Shown here piece after piece: positions 1-7,048 of a DNA stretch of 14,161 bases. The position numbers and the translations under genes were made by a program. The notes under the pieces are model-generated. The model was given only the letters and a program-made list of their open reading frames with translations. It had not been told where the DNA came from and did no database searches. The first letter of the stretch is position 1. Each line of letters starts with the position of its first letter. The stretch comes from an uncultured Collinsella sp. (lineage in GTDB: Bacteria; Actinomycetota; Coriobacteriia; Coriobacteriales; Coriobacteriaceae), in contig UQYA01000046.1 in the NCBI GenBank assembly GCA_900545165.1, forward strand, positions 1 through 14,161, given 5' to 3'.

Positions 1-48
1 TCTACACGAGCCTTATCGTCGGCAGCGTCAGATGTGTATAAGAGACAG
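1..48 (+). other. Illumina P5/Nextera (Tn5) adapter left on the contig end
   Basis: This is not genomic DNA. Bases 1-7 match the end of the Illumina P5 oligo (TCTACAC). Bases 8-15 (GAGCCTTA) sit where the 8-base i5 index belongs, and I recall this as a Nextera XT index (S521). Bases 16-29 (TCGTCGGCAGCGTC) are the Nextera Read 1 sequence. Bases 30-48 (AGATGTGTATAAGAGACAG) are the 19-bp Tn5 mosaic end. The parts are in the exact order of a finished library molecule, so an untrimmed read was assembled into the contig. Genomic sequence begins at base 49, at a tagmentation point. The mosaic end must not be read as a natural Tn5/IS50 insertion. Confidence 0.97.
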
Positions 49-344
49 AGTCTGGTCTTGCCTATGAGTTCCGCGCCAACCTGCGTGAGGGCAAGCTCGA
101 GTTTACGGCTGCCCCCCAGTATCCATGGTTCCAGGTCAACAACATGGGCCTCGAGCGTCCGTTGTTCTTTAAGGGCGAGGGCACTCATCATGTGCGCCTG
201 GTCGTTGACGACGATATCGCGACCATCTTTGTCGATGATGTTGCGCTTAACGCTCGCTTCTGCAATAAGCAGGGCCAGGGTGTGGCGCTGACGGTCACCG
301 ATGGTACGCTCAAGTGCGCAAATGCAACGATCGCGTCTCTGTAA
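49..344 (+). CDS. C-terminal fragment of a GH32-like glycoside hydrolase (5' end missing)
   Basis: An open frame runs from the first genomic base (codons in phase from base 51) to TAA at 342-344, leaving about 98 residues; the start lies beyond the contig end. The visible part is beta-strand rich. It contains the stretch VDDDIATIFVDDVALNARF followed by QGQGVALTVTDG, which resembles the end of the C-terminal beta-sandwich of family 32 glycosidases, where a strand of the type 'D-x-S-x-(V/I)-E-(V/I)-F-(V/A)-N-x-G-x-x-A-L-x-x-R' is usual. The catalytic five-bladed propeller would be upstream and cannot be judged. It lies 45 bp before the PTS permease start and in the same direction as a second, complete GH32 gene, so it is probably the first visible gene of a sucrose/fructan operon. 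The family assignment rests on this short C-terminal match and the context. No internal ATG should be taken as its start. Confidence 0.55.
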
Positions 345-389
345 TGGCATCAAAACGTCTTATGATTTCGTAAGGGAATGGAGAGGAAC

Positions 390-1841
390 ATGGACTACAA
401 AGTAGTGTCTCAGCAAGTCGTCGATAACGTCGGCGGTCTGGAGAACATCGAGGGTGCCACGCATTGCGTTACGCGTCTGCGCCTGGTGCTCAAGGATACG
501 AGCAAGTACAACAAGGCCGAGCTTGAGAACATCGATGGCGTCAAGGGCGTGCTGTACAACAGCGGCCAGCTCATGATCATCTTCGGTACCGGTACCGTCA
601 ACAAGGTCTACGATGAGTTTATGGCTCTGACGGGCGTTAAGGAGATCAGCGCTTCCGAGGCCAAGGGCGCCGAGGCGGACAAGAAAGGCAAGTTCTTCTC
701 TGTCCTCAAGGTGTTCTCGGACATCTTTATCCCCATCATTCCCGCCTTCGTCGGTGCCGCTATCATCATCGGCCTTAAGTCGCTGATCGTTGCCAACGGC
801 CTCTTTGGCATGGAGGGCAGCCTCGCCGATCACAGCGAGTTCCTCAAGAACCTCGCAAGCTTCTTTGCCATTATCGCCACCACCTTCGACTACCTACCCG
901 TCCTGGTTATGTACAGCGCGGTCAAGCGTTTTGGCGGTAACCCGATCCTGGGCATCCTCGTCGGTATCGTCATGGTTCACCCGAGCCTTATGAACCGTAA
1001 CACGTTCGTTATGGACCCGACGGGTGCTGAGTACTGGAACTTCGGTCCGCTCTCCATTCCCATGGTTGCTTTCCAGGGCGGCGTGTTCCCTGCAATCCTG
1101 ACTGCCTGGTTTATGGCCAAGGTCGAGAAGATTGCCCAGAAGTACATCCCCGAGGTCGTTTCGTTCGTCTTTGTCCCGACCGTTACCCTGATTCTTGCTA
1201 ACGTCGCCCTGTTCACCGTGTTCGGCCCGCTCGGCAACCTGATCGGCAACGTCCTCGCCGGCGTAATCGATATTCTGTACAACAGGATGGGCGTCTTCGG
1301 TGCCTTTGTCTTTGCCGCATTCCTGCAGCCGCTCGTCGTTACCGGTACGCATCAGTTCATCCAGGGTATCGAGGCAAACCTCGTTGCCACGACTGGCTTC
1401 AACTACATCCAGGCAATCTGGTCGGTTTCCATCGTCGCCCAGGGCGGCGGCGCCATCGGCATGTACCTCATTCACAAGAAGCATTCCAAAGAGCGCAACA
1501 TCTGCATGTCGTCCTTTATCCCGACGCTGGTCGGTATCTCCGAGCCCGCAATCTTTGCTGCAAACATGCGCTACTCGATCATTCCGTTCATCTGCGCTTG
1601 CATCGGTGCAGGCTGCGGCGGTGCCTTCGTGAAGCTCTTTGAGGTGCGCGCCATCGGTCAGGGTCTGACCGGCGTGCTTGGCCTGCTCATCGTCACGCCC
1701 GAGACGCTCGTGTGGTATGTGGCTGGCAATCTCATCGCCTTTATCGTGCCGATCGTCTTGATCTTTGCCTACAACAAGGCAAAGGGCGTTCCGACCACCG
1801 ATGAAGAGGGCGCTGGCGCTGGCTTCGATGTCAGCTTCTAG
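390..1841 (+). CDS. PTS sugar transporter EIIBC, Glc superfamily, probably sucrose/fructo-oligosaccharide type
   Basis: A 483-residue membrane permease of the phosphoenolpyruvate:sugar phosphotransferase system. An EIIB domain occupies roughly residues 1-80, with the phosphorylatable cysteine in HCVTRLR (Cys26). It is followed by a charged linker and an EIIC domain (about 100-470) with many hydrophobic segments, starting near FSVLKVFSDIFIPIIPAFVG. The hallmark GISEPAIF loop of the sugar-binding EIIC domain is at residues 382-389. No EIIA domain is fused, so phosphate must come from an EIIA encoded elsewhere. I chose ATG 390 because GGAG at 380-383 is well placed for it; the in-frame ATG at 378 has no good ribosome site and would add only four residues. 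The following GH32 hydrolase suggests the imported product is sucrose-6-phosphate or a related beta-fructoside. Substrate is inferred from context; a beta-glucoside permease of the same family is the alternative. Confidence 0.88.
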   Translation: MDYKVVSQQVVDNVGGLENIEGATHCVTRLRLVLKDTSKYNKAELENIDGVKGVLYNSGQLMIIFGTGTVNKVYDEFMALTGVKEISASEAKGAEADKKGKFFSVLKVFSDIFIPIIPAFVGAAIIIGLKSLIVANGLFGMEGSLADHSEFLKNLASFFAIIATTFDYLPVLVMYSAVKRFGGNPILGILVGIVMVHPSLMNRNTFVMDPTGAEYWNFGPLSIPMVAFQGGVFPAILTAWFMAKVEKIAQKYIPEVVSFVFVPTVTLILANVALFTVFGPLGNLIGNVLAGVIDILYNRMGVFGAFVFAAFLQPLVVTGTHQFIQGIEANLVATTGFNYIQAIWSVSIVAQGGGAIGMYLIHKKHSKERNICMSSFIPTLVGISEPAIFAANMRYSIIPFICACIGAGCGGAFVKLFEVRAIGQGLTGVLGLLIVTPETLVWYVAGNLIAFIVPIVLIFAYNKAKGVPTTDEEGAGAGFDVSF

Positions 1842-1874
1842 TTGAGCCGTTCAGCGTAATCTGAGGATAAGTCC

Positions 1875-1920
1875 ATTTGAGGAAGGGCGTTCGGCTCGTG
1901 TGAGTCGAGCGTCCTTTCCC
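1875..1920 (+). other. Hairpin in the PTS-GH32 intergenic gap
   Basis: Between the permease stop and the hydrolase start, GCTCG and CGAGC form a perfect 5-bp inner stem around the loop TGTGAGT. Outside it, GGAAGG can pair imperfectly with CCTTTCC. No T-run follows, so it is a poor intrinsic terminator. It could be an mRNA processing or stabilising stem, or a weak attenuator that lowers hydrolase expression relative to the permease. Role inferred only. Confidence 0.4.
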
Positions 1921-1936
1921 ATAGACGAGAAGGTCA

Positions 1937-3385
1937 ATGGCGATGTTTAATCAAAAAAACAAGGTGATGCGTGCGGACTATGAGCAGTGGCGAGCTGGAC
2001 AGGATGAGACGGCGGCTCGCATCGCGTCCGACCCCGATAGGCTTTTGTTCCATGTGGAGCCTGAGCTTGGCTGGCTCAACGACCCCAACGGTTTGGTTCA
2101 GATTGGTGATACGTATCACATCTATCATCAATACGATCCGTTCGATGCTGCGCATGGCGGTCCAGTGCTTTGGAATCATCTGACAACAAAGGATTTTGTG
2201 ACGTACGAGAATCACGGCCCCGTGTTGTTCCCCGATTCCGATTTGGATTCGAGTGGAGCGTATTCTGGTTCTGCCTTTGTACGTGATGACAAGATTCACT
2301 ACTTCTATACCGGCAACGTTAAGCATTTTGACCGCGATGATTACGACTACGTGTTGACGGGCCGTGAGCAAAACCAGATTCATATGGTTGCCGAGAATCC
2401 CGACGAATTGGGCGAGAAGTGCATAGCTGTTGGACCGGTCGATTACCCCGACGATATCGGTACGCACGTGCGCGACCCCAAGATCCTTGAGCACGATGGT
2501 ATCTACTACATGGTTCTGGGTGCTCGTACGAAAGACGACCGTGGCTGCGTGCTTGTCTATACCTCGCGCAATCTTGAGGACTGGAGCTATGCGACGCGCA
2601 TTGAGTTGGGCGAGAAGTTTGGCTTTATGTGGGAGTGCCCCGATCTGTTTGAGCTCGATGGCGAGCTTATTCTCGTTTGCTGTCCGCAGGGTGTGCCTGC
2701 CGATGGTTGGCGTTACCGCAATCCGCATCAGTGCGTGTGGTTCCCCATCGAGGCCGATTGGGAGGCGCCGAGCTTTAAAATCGTCGGGCAGGGCATGCCC
2801 CCGATGGTCGATGCCGGTTTTGATTTCTATGCTCCGCAGTCCTTTGAGGATGCTGCGGGTCGGCGTTTGATGATCGGGTGGTCGGGTTGCCCCGATGCGA
2901 CGGCAGAAAACCCGACGGTGGCGCGCGGGTGGCAGTGCACGTTGACGGTGCCGCGAGAGCTGAGCATGCGCGATGGCAAGCTCTGCCAGCAACCGGCGCA
3001 CGAGATTGAGAGGATGCGCGGCGACTGCGTTCGCGCGACAGGCGGTGAAACCGTTGAGGAGCCGGGCCGCCTGTTTGATCTTGTGGTTTCCTGTGAGGGC
3101 GCCAAGATGGTCGAGCTCGAAATCCGCAAGGGTGTCTTTGTGTGCTATGCAGACGGGATGCTTACCCTCGACATGGGTGACGAAGGCTATGGGCGCGACC
3201 AGAGGTCGATCGAGCTCAGCGAGCTTCGCGACCTGCGCGTGCTTTCGGACACTACGATGGTCGAGATTTTTGCAAATGGCGGCGAGGCGGCACTTACGAG
3301 CCGTACCTATTCGCCGGCGGTTCCGGCGATGGAGCTGCACGCCGAGGGCGCGGCATCGATGAATTTCTACCGCCTCGTGCATTAA
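1937..3385 (+). CDS. scrB: GH32 sucrose-6-phosphate hydrolase / beta-fructofuranosidase (ScrB/SacA type)
   Basis: A cytoplasmic enzyme of 482 residues, the usual length for the family, without a signal peptide. It should hydrolyse the beta-fructosidic bond of sucrose-6-phosphate (or sucrose) to glucose-6-phosphate and fructose. All three GH32 catalytic motifs are present: WLNDPNG with nucleophile Asp49, the transition-state stabiliser in RDPK (Asp180), and the acid/base Glu233 in WECPDLF. The N-terminal propeller spans about residues 35-330. The C-terminal beta-sandwich holds TTMVEIFANGGEAALTSR, a textbook family ending. GAGAAGG at 1927-1933 precedes two possible starts, ATG 1937 (3 nt spacing) and ATG 1943 (9 nt); I keep the first but the second is equally credible. 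It follows the PTS permease by 95 bp, and the pairing of the two supports the phosphorylated-sucrose role. No linked repressor or fructokinase gene is in view. Confidence 0.92.
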   Translation: MAMFNQKNKVMRADYEQWRAGQDETAARIASDPDRLLFHVEPELGWLNDPNGLVQIGDTYHIYHQYDPFDAAHGGPVLWNHLTTKDFVTYENHGPVLFPDSDLDSSGAYSGSAFVRDDKIHYFYTGNVKHFDRDDYDYVLTGREQNQIHMVAENPDELGEKCIAVGPVDYPDDIGTHVRDPKILEHDGIYYMVLGARTKDDRGCVLVYTSRNLEDWSYATRIELGEKFGFMWECPDLFELDGELILVCCPQGVPADGWRYRNPHQCVWFPIEADWEAPSFKIVGQGMPPMVDAGFDFYAPQSFEDAAGRRLMIGWSGCPDATAENPTVARGWQCTLTVPRELSMRDGKLCQQPAHEIERMRGDCVRATGGETVEEPGRLFDLVVSCEGAKMVELEIRKGVFVCYADGMLTLDMGDEGYGRDQRSIELSELRDLRVLSDTTMVEIFANGGEAALTSRTYSPAVPAMELHAEGAASMNFYRLVH

Positions 3386-3444
3386 CCGTGCATGGGGCAC
3401 GATTGGACTTGCTGGGCGGAATGTGTTGCAGTTGCCGCAGCGAA

Positions 3445-3484
3445 CTACCGTTTATCGCGTATAGCTACCGTTTGCGGGATAAGT
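3445..3484 (+). repeat. Two tandem 20-bp motifs (CTACCGTTT) at the degV promoter
   Basis: CTACCGTTT occurs at 3445-3453 and again at 3465-3473, exactly 20 bp apart, about two helical turns. Bases around the core also partly match (13 of 20 over the unit beginning two bases before each core). The second copy overlaps the -35 box of the promoter candidate, so a protein bound to both copies on one face of the DNA could control the downstream gene. No candidate regulator is encoded nearby. Confidence 0.4.
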
Positions 3485-3500
3485 AACACTCATTTATAAA
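3472..3500 (+). promoter_or_regulatory. Sigma70-type promoter candidate upstream of degV
   Basis: TTGCGG (3472-3477) and TATAAA (3495-3500) are separated by exactly 17 bp, in an AT-rich stretch of the gap after the GH32 gene. Transcription would start near 3507 and yield a leader of about 155 nt before the degV start, containing the strong hairpin at 3538-3576. Placed by consensus matching only. Confidence 0.55.
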
Positions 3501-3537
3501 CCGTGTAAAATCTCAGCCAAGCACGGAGTTTTCCAGG

Positions 3538-3579
3538 GAGACGCTGTCCTTTGTTGTGTGCAAGGGGCGGCGTCTCTTT
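3538..3579 (+). other. 16-bp leader hairpin upstream of degV (possible attenuator or small-RNA end)
   Basis: Bases 3538-3553 pair with 3561-3576 without interruption: seven Watson-Crick pairs (GAGACGC with GCGTCTC), then nine more including three G-T wobbles, closing a 7-nt loop (TTGTGTG). Three Ts follow, a weak tract for an intrinsic terminator. If it terminates, transcripts from the promoter near 3500 would end as an RNA of about 70 nt, which could be attenuation of degV or a separate small RNA. If not, it is a structured leader. It also argues against starting degV at the ATG around 3551, which lies inside the stem. Confidence 0.45.
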
Positions 3580-3661
3580 GGCGCTTGGAGGCCGTTGCGC
3601 AACAGTGCGGCGGCGCGTGTCATGTATTGAAAAACCAACGTTGAGATGGGTCGTGATAATA

Positions 3662-4516
3662 ATGGGCAAGTACGTAATCGTGGTTGAGTCTGGTTCGGAT
3701 GTGACGCCGGAGCTTTGCGAACGCTACGGCATCGTGCGCGTGCCCATGCATGTCACGATTGGTGACGAGACCGTCGAGGACGGCTCGATCGATCCGCTCG
3801 AGATTTATTCGCGCTGCAACGAGTTTGGCGTGATGCCCAAGACCAGTGGCTGTGCGCCTGCGGATTTCGCTCTCGTGTATGACCGCATTCATGCCGAGCA
3901 GCCCGACGCGACTATTCTGCATCTCGCGTATTCCGAGGCCACGACCTGCTCGCATCAATCATCGAAGATCGCCGCCAAGGGTCGCGACTACGTTTACTCC
4001 ATGGACACGCGTTTTGTCTCGGTGGGCCAGTCGCTCGTTGTCGTCGAGACCGCCAAATACATCGAGGCTCACCCCGATGCCACCGTCGACGAGATCTTTG
4101 CATTTACGAATTCCGTCATGGACCGTGTGCTGCTGGGCTTTGTTCCTACCGACCTAGCCTTCCTTAAGGCAGGCGGTCGTCTGTCCAACGTGGCATTCCT
4201 TGGCGCCCACCTGCTCAAGATTAAGCCCTGCATTGAGGTAACGGGCGGTAAGTTTGTGGCGACCAAGAAGTTCCGCGGCTCTATGCTCAAATGCGCCCGC
4301 GCCTTTATTGACCACATGGTTGCGAAGGGCGAGATTGACTACTCGCACATTGGCCTGGCGTATTCGGTAGGTCTTTCCCAGGAGCTGCGCGACGACATGG
4401 AAGTCTATGCGTACGACCTGGGCTTTAAGGACGTTACCTGGACTCAGGTCGGCGGTGTCATCTCGAGCCATTGCGGCCCGACCGCCTTCGGTGCGGTGCT
4501 CACGCTTAAAGCGTAA
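3662..4516 (+). CDS. DegV family fatty-acid-binding protein
   Basis: A 284-residue soluble DegV-family protein. Members bind a fatty acid between two alpha/beta domains; several act as the FakB partner presenting fatty acids to the kinase FakA for membrane lipid synthesis. The start YVIVVESGSDVTPELCERYG matches the family's opening strand (usually 'I-x-T-D-S-x-x-D'). The TSGCAPADF segment fits the ligand-contacting TS-P motif, and FLKAGGRLSNVAFLGAHLLKIKP is the family's hallmark GGR...IKP region. The usual 'SSxLSGTYxSA' motif is here YSEATTCSHQSSKIA, a departure that may mark a subfamily with a different ligand. I start at ATG 3662 because homology begins there; a GTG at 3653 in the same frame has GATGGG just upstream and cannot be excluded. 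It is the only gene between its promoter candidate and the terminator at 4548-4580. Confidence 0.88.
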   Translation: MGKYVIVVESGSDVTPELCERYGIVRVPMHVTIGDETVEDGSIDPLEIYSRCNEFGVMPKTSGCAPADFALVYDRIHAEQPDATILHLAYSEATTCSHQSSKIAAKGRDYVYSMDTRFVSVGQSLVVVETAKYIEAHPDATVDEIFAFTNSVMDRVLLGFVPTDLAFLKAGGRLSNVAFLGAHLLKIKPCIEVTGGKFVATKKFRGSMLKCARAFIDHMVAKGEIDYSHIGLAYSVGLSQELRDDMEVYAYDLGFKDVTWTQVGGVISSHCGPTAFGAVLTLKA

Positions 4517-4547
4517 GGCCTGGCGTCTATCGATTTCTATTGCCTCG

Positions 4548-4584
4548 GCGGCGGGCGGGTTGCGACAACCTTCCCGCCGCTCTT
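4548..4584 (+). terminator. Intrinsic terminator after degV
   Basis: GCGGCGGG (4548-4555) pairs with CCCGCCGC (4573-4580). After a 2x2 internal mismatch, GGTTG pairs with CAACC around a CGA loop. TCTT follows. It begins 31 bp after the degV stop, and the stem is very GC-rich, although the T-tract is short. Confidence 0.65.
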
Positions 4585-4625
4585 GCGTAGGGCCAAATAG
4601 GACAATCCAATTGACCGCTAAACCG

Positions 4626-4653
4626 TTTCGCCATCATGCATATGGGCTAGAAT
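4626..4653 (+). promoter_or_regulatory. Weak promoter candidate upstream of pflA
   Basis: TAGAAT (4648-4653) differs from the -10 consensus by one base and has TTTCGC (4626-4631) 16 bp upstream as a poor -35 box. A better -35 (TTGACC, 4611-4616) lies too far upstream to pair with it. The gap after the degV terminator needs a promoter for pflA, which is the main support. Confidence 0.3.
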
Positions 4654-4702
4654 GACTCTGGCATTTATGTAGCTAAAACCAATGAGAGGCAAGGTAGCGG
4701 GA

Positions 4703-5521
4703 ATGGCTGAGATGACGCTCGAGGGTGTGGACGCTCGTCCCGAGGACTCTGCGTTTGCCCTGGGCCGCGTGCATTCGATTGAGACGATGGGAACGGTCGA
4801 TGGACCCGGCATCCGCTTTGTGGTGTTTGTTCAGGGCTGTCCCATGCGCTGTGCGTATTGCCACAACCCCGACACCTGGTCGGTTAACGGCGGCACCATG
4901 GTGACCGTCGAGCACCTGATGGACGAGTTCCAGAGCAACCATGAGTTTTACCGCAGCGGTGGTATTACGGTATCCGGTGGCGAGCCGCTTCTGCAGCCCG
5001 AGTTTTTGGCCGACCTGTTCCGTACAATGCACAACAACCCCGATGGCCGCGTGCATACCTGCCTTGACAGCTGCGGATATGCGTTTGACCCCAACCATCC
5101 CGAGAAGTTCGATGCCGTTCTCAACGAGACTGACATGGTGCTGCTCGACATTAAGCATGCCGATCCGGTTGAGCACAAAAAGCTGACCGGTTGCGATCCT
5201 GCACGTATCTTGGCGTTTGGCGATGAGCTGGCGCGTCGCAGGATCAAGGTCGTTATCCGTCACGTGGTGGTGCCGGGCATTACCGACACGGTGGAGGAGT
5301 GCGAGAAGCTCGGTCGCCTCATCGCTCCATGGCACAACGTGGTGGGCCTGGAAATGCTGCCGTATCACACGATGGGTGTCGTTAAGTACGAGCAACTGGG
5401 TATTCCCTATAAGCTCGAGGGCGTGCCCCAGATGGATACCGCGCGCATGCCCGAGCTGCGCAATGCCGTTATGACCGGCATGAAAAAGCGCCGTGCGGAG
5501 CTCAGGTCGGCTATCGGCTAA
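4703..5521 (+). CDS. pflA: Pyruvate formate-lyase activating enzyme (radical SAM glycyl-radical activase)
   Basis: A radical SAM enzyme that uses a [4Fe-4S] cluster and S-adenosylmethionine to install the glycyl radical on pyruvate formate-lyase under anaerobic conditions. The opening HSIETMGTVDGPGIRFVVF is characteristic of PflA. The cluster motif CPMRCAYC supplies Cys46, Cys50 and Cys53, and GGEP at residues 92-95 is the SAM-binding motif. DMVLLDIKH and the late LEMLPYHTMG segment are also typical. From ATG 4703 the protein has 272 residues, slightly longer than the usual 245-260 because of an N-terminal extension of about 20. I prefer ATG 4703, preceded by GAGAGGCAAGG at 4684-4694; the in-frame ATG 4682 has no ribosome site, and ATG 4712 is a third option. 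The pyruvate formate-lyase gene, often just upstream of pflA, is absent here; upstream is degV. A different glycyl-radical enzyme as target is possible but less likely. Confidence 0.92.
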   Translation: MAEMTLEGVDARPEDSAFALGRVHSIETMGTVDGPGIRFVVFVQGCPMRCAYCHNPDTWSVNGGTMVTVEHLMDEFQSNHEFYRSGGITVSGGEPLLQPEFLADLFRTMHNNPDGRVHTCLDSCGYAFDPNHPEKFDAVLNETDMVLLDIKHADPVEHKKLTGCDPARILAFGDELARRRIKVVIRHVVVPGITDTVEECEKLGRLIAPWHNVVGLEMLPYHTMGVVKYEQLGIPYKLEGVPQMDTARMPELRNAVMTGMKKRRAELRSAIG

Positions 5522-5646
5522 CAAGCCATTTTGCCCCTTTATGATACCCGAGCTGTACTGGCCTAACGGCTTGGTGCTGACACGGTTGAGTCAAAATGCT
5601 GGTACCATACCGTGGATAAGCAGTTTTCACAGGTTTGGGGGATGGT

Positions 5647-6387
5647 ATGCCTACCATCGCAATCATCGGTGCGCTCGAAAAAGAGGTCGCGCAGATTAAA
5701 GAAGAACTGAACGGCGCTCGTGTGTCGCAAGAGGCGGGTTTGACCGTTGTCAGCGGTGAGCTCGACAGCTTGTCCGTTGTCGCTACGACCGCTGGCATGG
5801 GAACCGTAAACGCCGCGGCGGCAACGCAGCATCTCATCAGCAAATATGCCCCGCAGGCCGTTGTGTTTTCGGGCATTGCGGGTGGCCTAAACCCTAAGCT
5901 CCATATTAACGACGTGGTTATAGGCAAGTGCCTGCGCTATCTCGATACTGATACGGCGCTCATCGCTGAGTCGGCGCCGGGACTCGAGGAGTTTGTCTCG
6001 ACGCCGGCGTTGGCTGATGTTGCCGCCGCCGTGCTTGCCGAGCATGGATTTGTGGATGCCTCGGCGGATGAGAATTCTGCGGAGAAGGACCCCAAGCAGT
6101 TCCTGTGTGGCACTATCGCCACGGGTGACCGCTTTGTTACGGGTGACGCCATGCGTAACGCTGCGATTGAGGTCACGCATGCCGATTGCGTCGAGATGGA
6201 GGGCGCGGCAATTGCGCACATCGCGGCCAAGAATGGTGTCGATTGCCTGGTACTGCGCGCTATCAGCGATAATTGTGACGAGGCATATGACGCGTTTTGC
6301 GAGCGAGAGTTCGATTTGGACGAGTACGCCCGCACCGCGAGCGGCATGACGCTCGATATCGTCCGCCGCATCGCCGCCGCGCAATAG
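5647..6387 (+). CDS. mtnN: 5'-methylthioadenosine/S-adenosylhomocysteine nucleosidase
   Basis: MTAN (Pfs) of 246 residues. It hydrolyses methylthioadenosine and S-adenosylhomocysteine to adenine plus the thioribose or ribosylhomocysteine, recycling SAM by-products; the latter product feeds autoinducer-2 synthesis if LuxS is present. It also clears 5'-deoxyadenosine, a product of radical SAM enzymes such as the PflA encoded just upstream. Family marks are IIGALEKEV at the N-terminus (Glu11 being the proton donor position), FSGIAGGLN, the substrate motif VEMEGAAIAH (Glu183-Met184-Glu185) and the catalytic aspartate in RAISDN (Asp208). I start at ATG 5647, with GGGGG at 5637-5641; a TTG at 5635 would add four unlikely residues. 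A somewhat acidic insertion around residues 130-150 (ASADENSAEKDPKQ) is mildly unusual. engB follows after 39 bp in the same direction. Confidence 0.94.
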   Translation: MPTIAIIGALEKEVAQIKEELNGARVSQEAGLTVVSGELDSLSVVATTAGMGTVNAAAATQHLISKYAPQAVVFSGIAGGLNPKLHINDVVIGKCLRYLDTDTALIAESAPGLEEFVSTPALADVAAAVLAEHGFVDASADENSAEKDPKQFLCGTIATGDRFVTGDAMRNAAIEVTHADCVEMEGAAIAHIAAKNGVDCLVLRAISDNCDEAYDAFCEREFDLDEYARTASGMTLDIVRRIAAAQ

Positions 6388-6426
6388 CACGCCCGTTTTG
6401 TAAAAACCTACGACCAAGGAGTGTCC

Positions 6427-7017
6427 ATGGCCGATTCCATTAACTACCAGCTTGCCAAGTTTGTTGCCAGCTATGGCAAGGTTTCGCAGATTCCCGAGTC
6501 CACCTGCCCCGAGGTGAGCTTTGTGGGCCGCTCCAATGTGGGCAAGTCGTCCATCATGAACAAGCTCTTTGGCCGCAAGAACCTGGTGAAGGTTTCGAGT
6601 ACGCCGGGTAAGACGAGCAATATCAATTTCTTCGAGGCCGACGATGTGCACTTTGTGGACCTGCCGGGCTACGGTTTCGCGCGTCGCTCCAAGGCCGAGC
6701 GCGATCGTTGGGCCGAGCTCATTGGTGACTTCTTCGACTCCGAGCGCAGCTTCAACCTGGTTGTGTCGCTGGTGGACATTCGCCACGACCCCAGTAAACT
6801 CGACCATGACATGATCGACTACCTGCAGGGCAACGAGTTCAACTTTATCGTCTGCCTCACCAAAGCCGACAAGCTCAGCCGCACCCAGCAGGCCCGCCAG
6901 GCAGCAGCCATCAAAAAGCAGCTCAACGTCCCGGCCGAGAACGTAATCATTACAAGCTCCCAGACCGGCGTGGGCATCGATGAGCTTAAGCGCCGCATTG
7001 CCGCGGCCTGCCTCTAG
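6427..7017 (+). CDS. engB: Ribosome biogenesis GTP-binding protein EngB/YsxC
   Basis: A 196-residue TRAFAC-class GTPase of normal family length, needed for assembly of the large ribosomal subunit. All G motifs are intact: G1 GRSNVGKSS (residues 34-42), G2 around STPGKT (58-63), G3 DLPGYGFA (78-85), G4 TKAD (145-148) and G5 SSQTGVG near the C-terminus. The ATG at 6427 is set by a perfect AAGGAG at 6416-6421 with 5 nt spacing; the GTG at 6421 overlaps that site and is rejected. It lies 39 bp after mtnN, so both are probably one transcript, ended by the long hairpin with six Ts at 7049-7100. Confidence 0.96.
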   Translation: MADSINYQLAKFVASYGKVSQIPESTCPEVSFVGRSNVGKSSIMNKLFGRKNLVKVSSTPGKTSNINFFEADDVHFVDLPGYGFARRSKAERDRWAELIGDFFDSERSFNLVVSLVDIRHDPSKLDHDMIDYLQGNEFNFIVCLTKADKLSRTQQARQAAAIKKQLNVPAENVIITSSQTGVGIDELKRRIAAACL

Positions 7018-7048
7018 TCAGGCTGCAGCCCCTCAAAAGCTCTCATCT

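Noticed and set aside
30..48. Tn5/IS50 mosaic end as a natural transposon boundary
   Set aside because: It is directly preceded by the Nextera Read 1 sequence, an index and the P5 tail, so it is library DNA.
34..291. 85-residue frame beginning inside the first 48 bases
   Set aside because: Its start lies in the sequencing adapter, and the frame conflicts with the GH32-like C-terminal frame.
1934..3400. 488-residue open frame on the - strand
   Set aside because: It lies exactly antisense to the GH32 hydrolase, whose three catalytic motifs are intact; a shadow frame of GC-rich coding DNA with no recognisable domain.
3551..3661. Longer N-terminus for the DegV protein (ATG 3551 start)
   Set aside because: The extra 37 residues lie in a stable leader hairpin, have no family similarity, and no ribosome site precedes them.
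5887..6807. 306-residue open frame on the - strand
   Set aside because: Spans antisense to two confident genes (mtnN and engB) and the gap between them; no ribosome site or domain.
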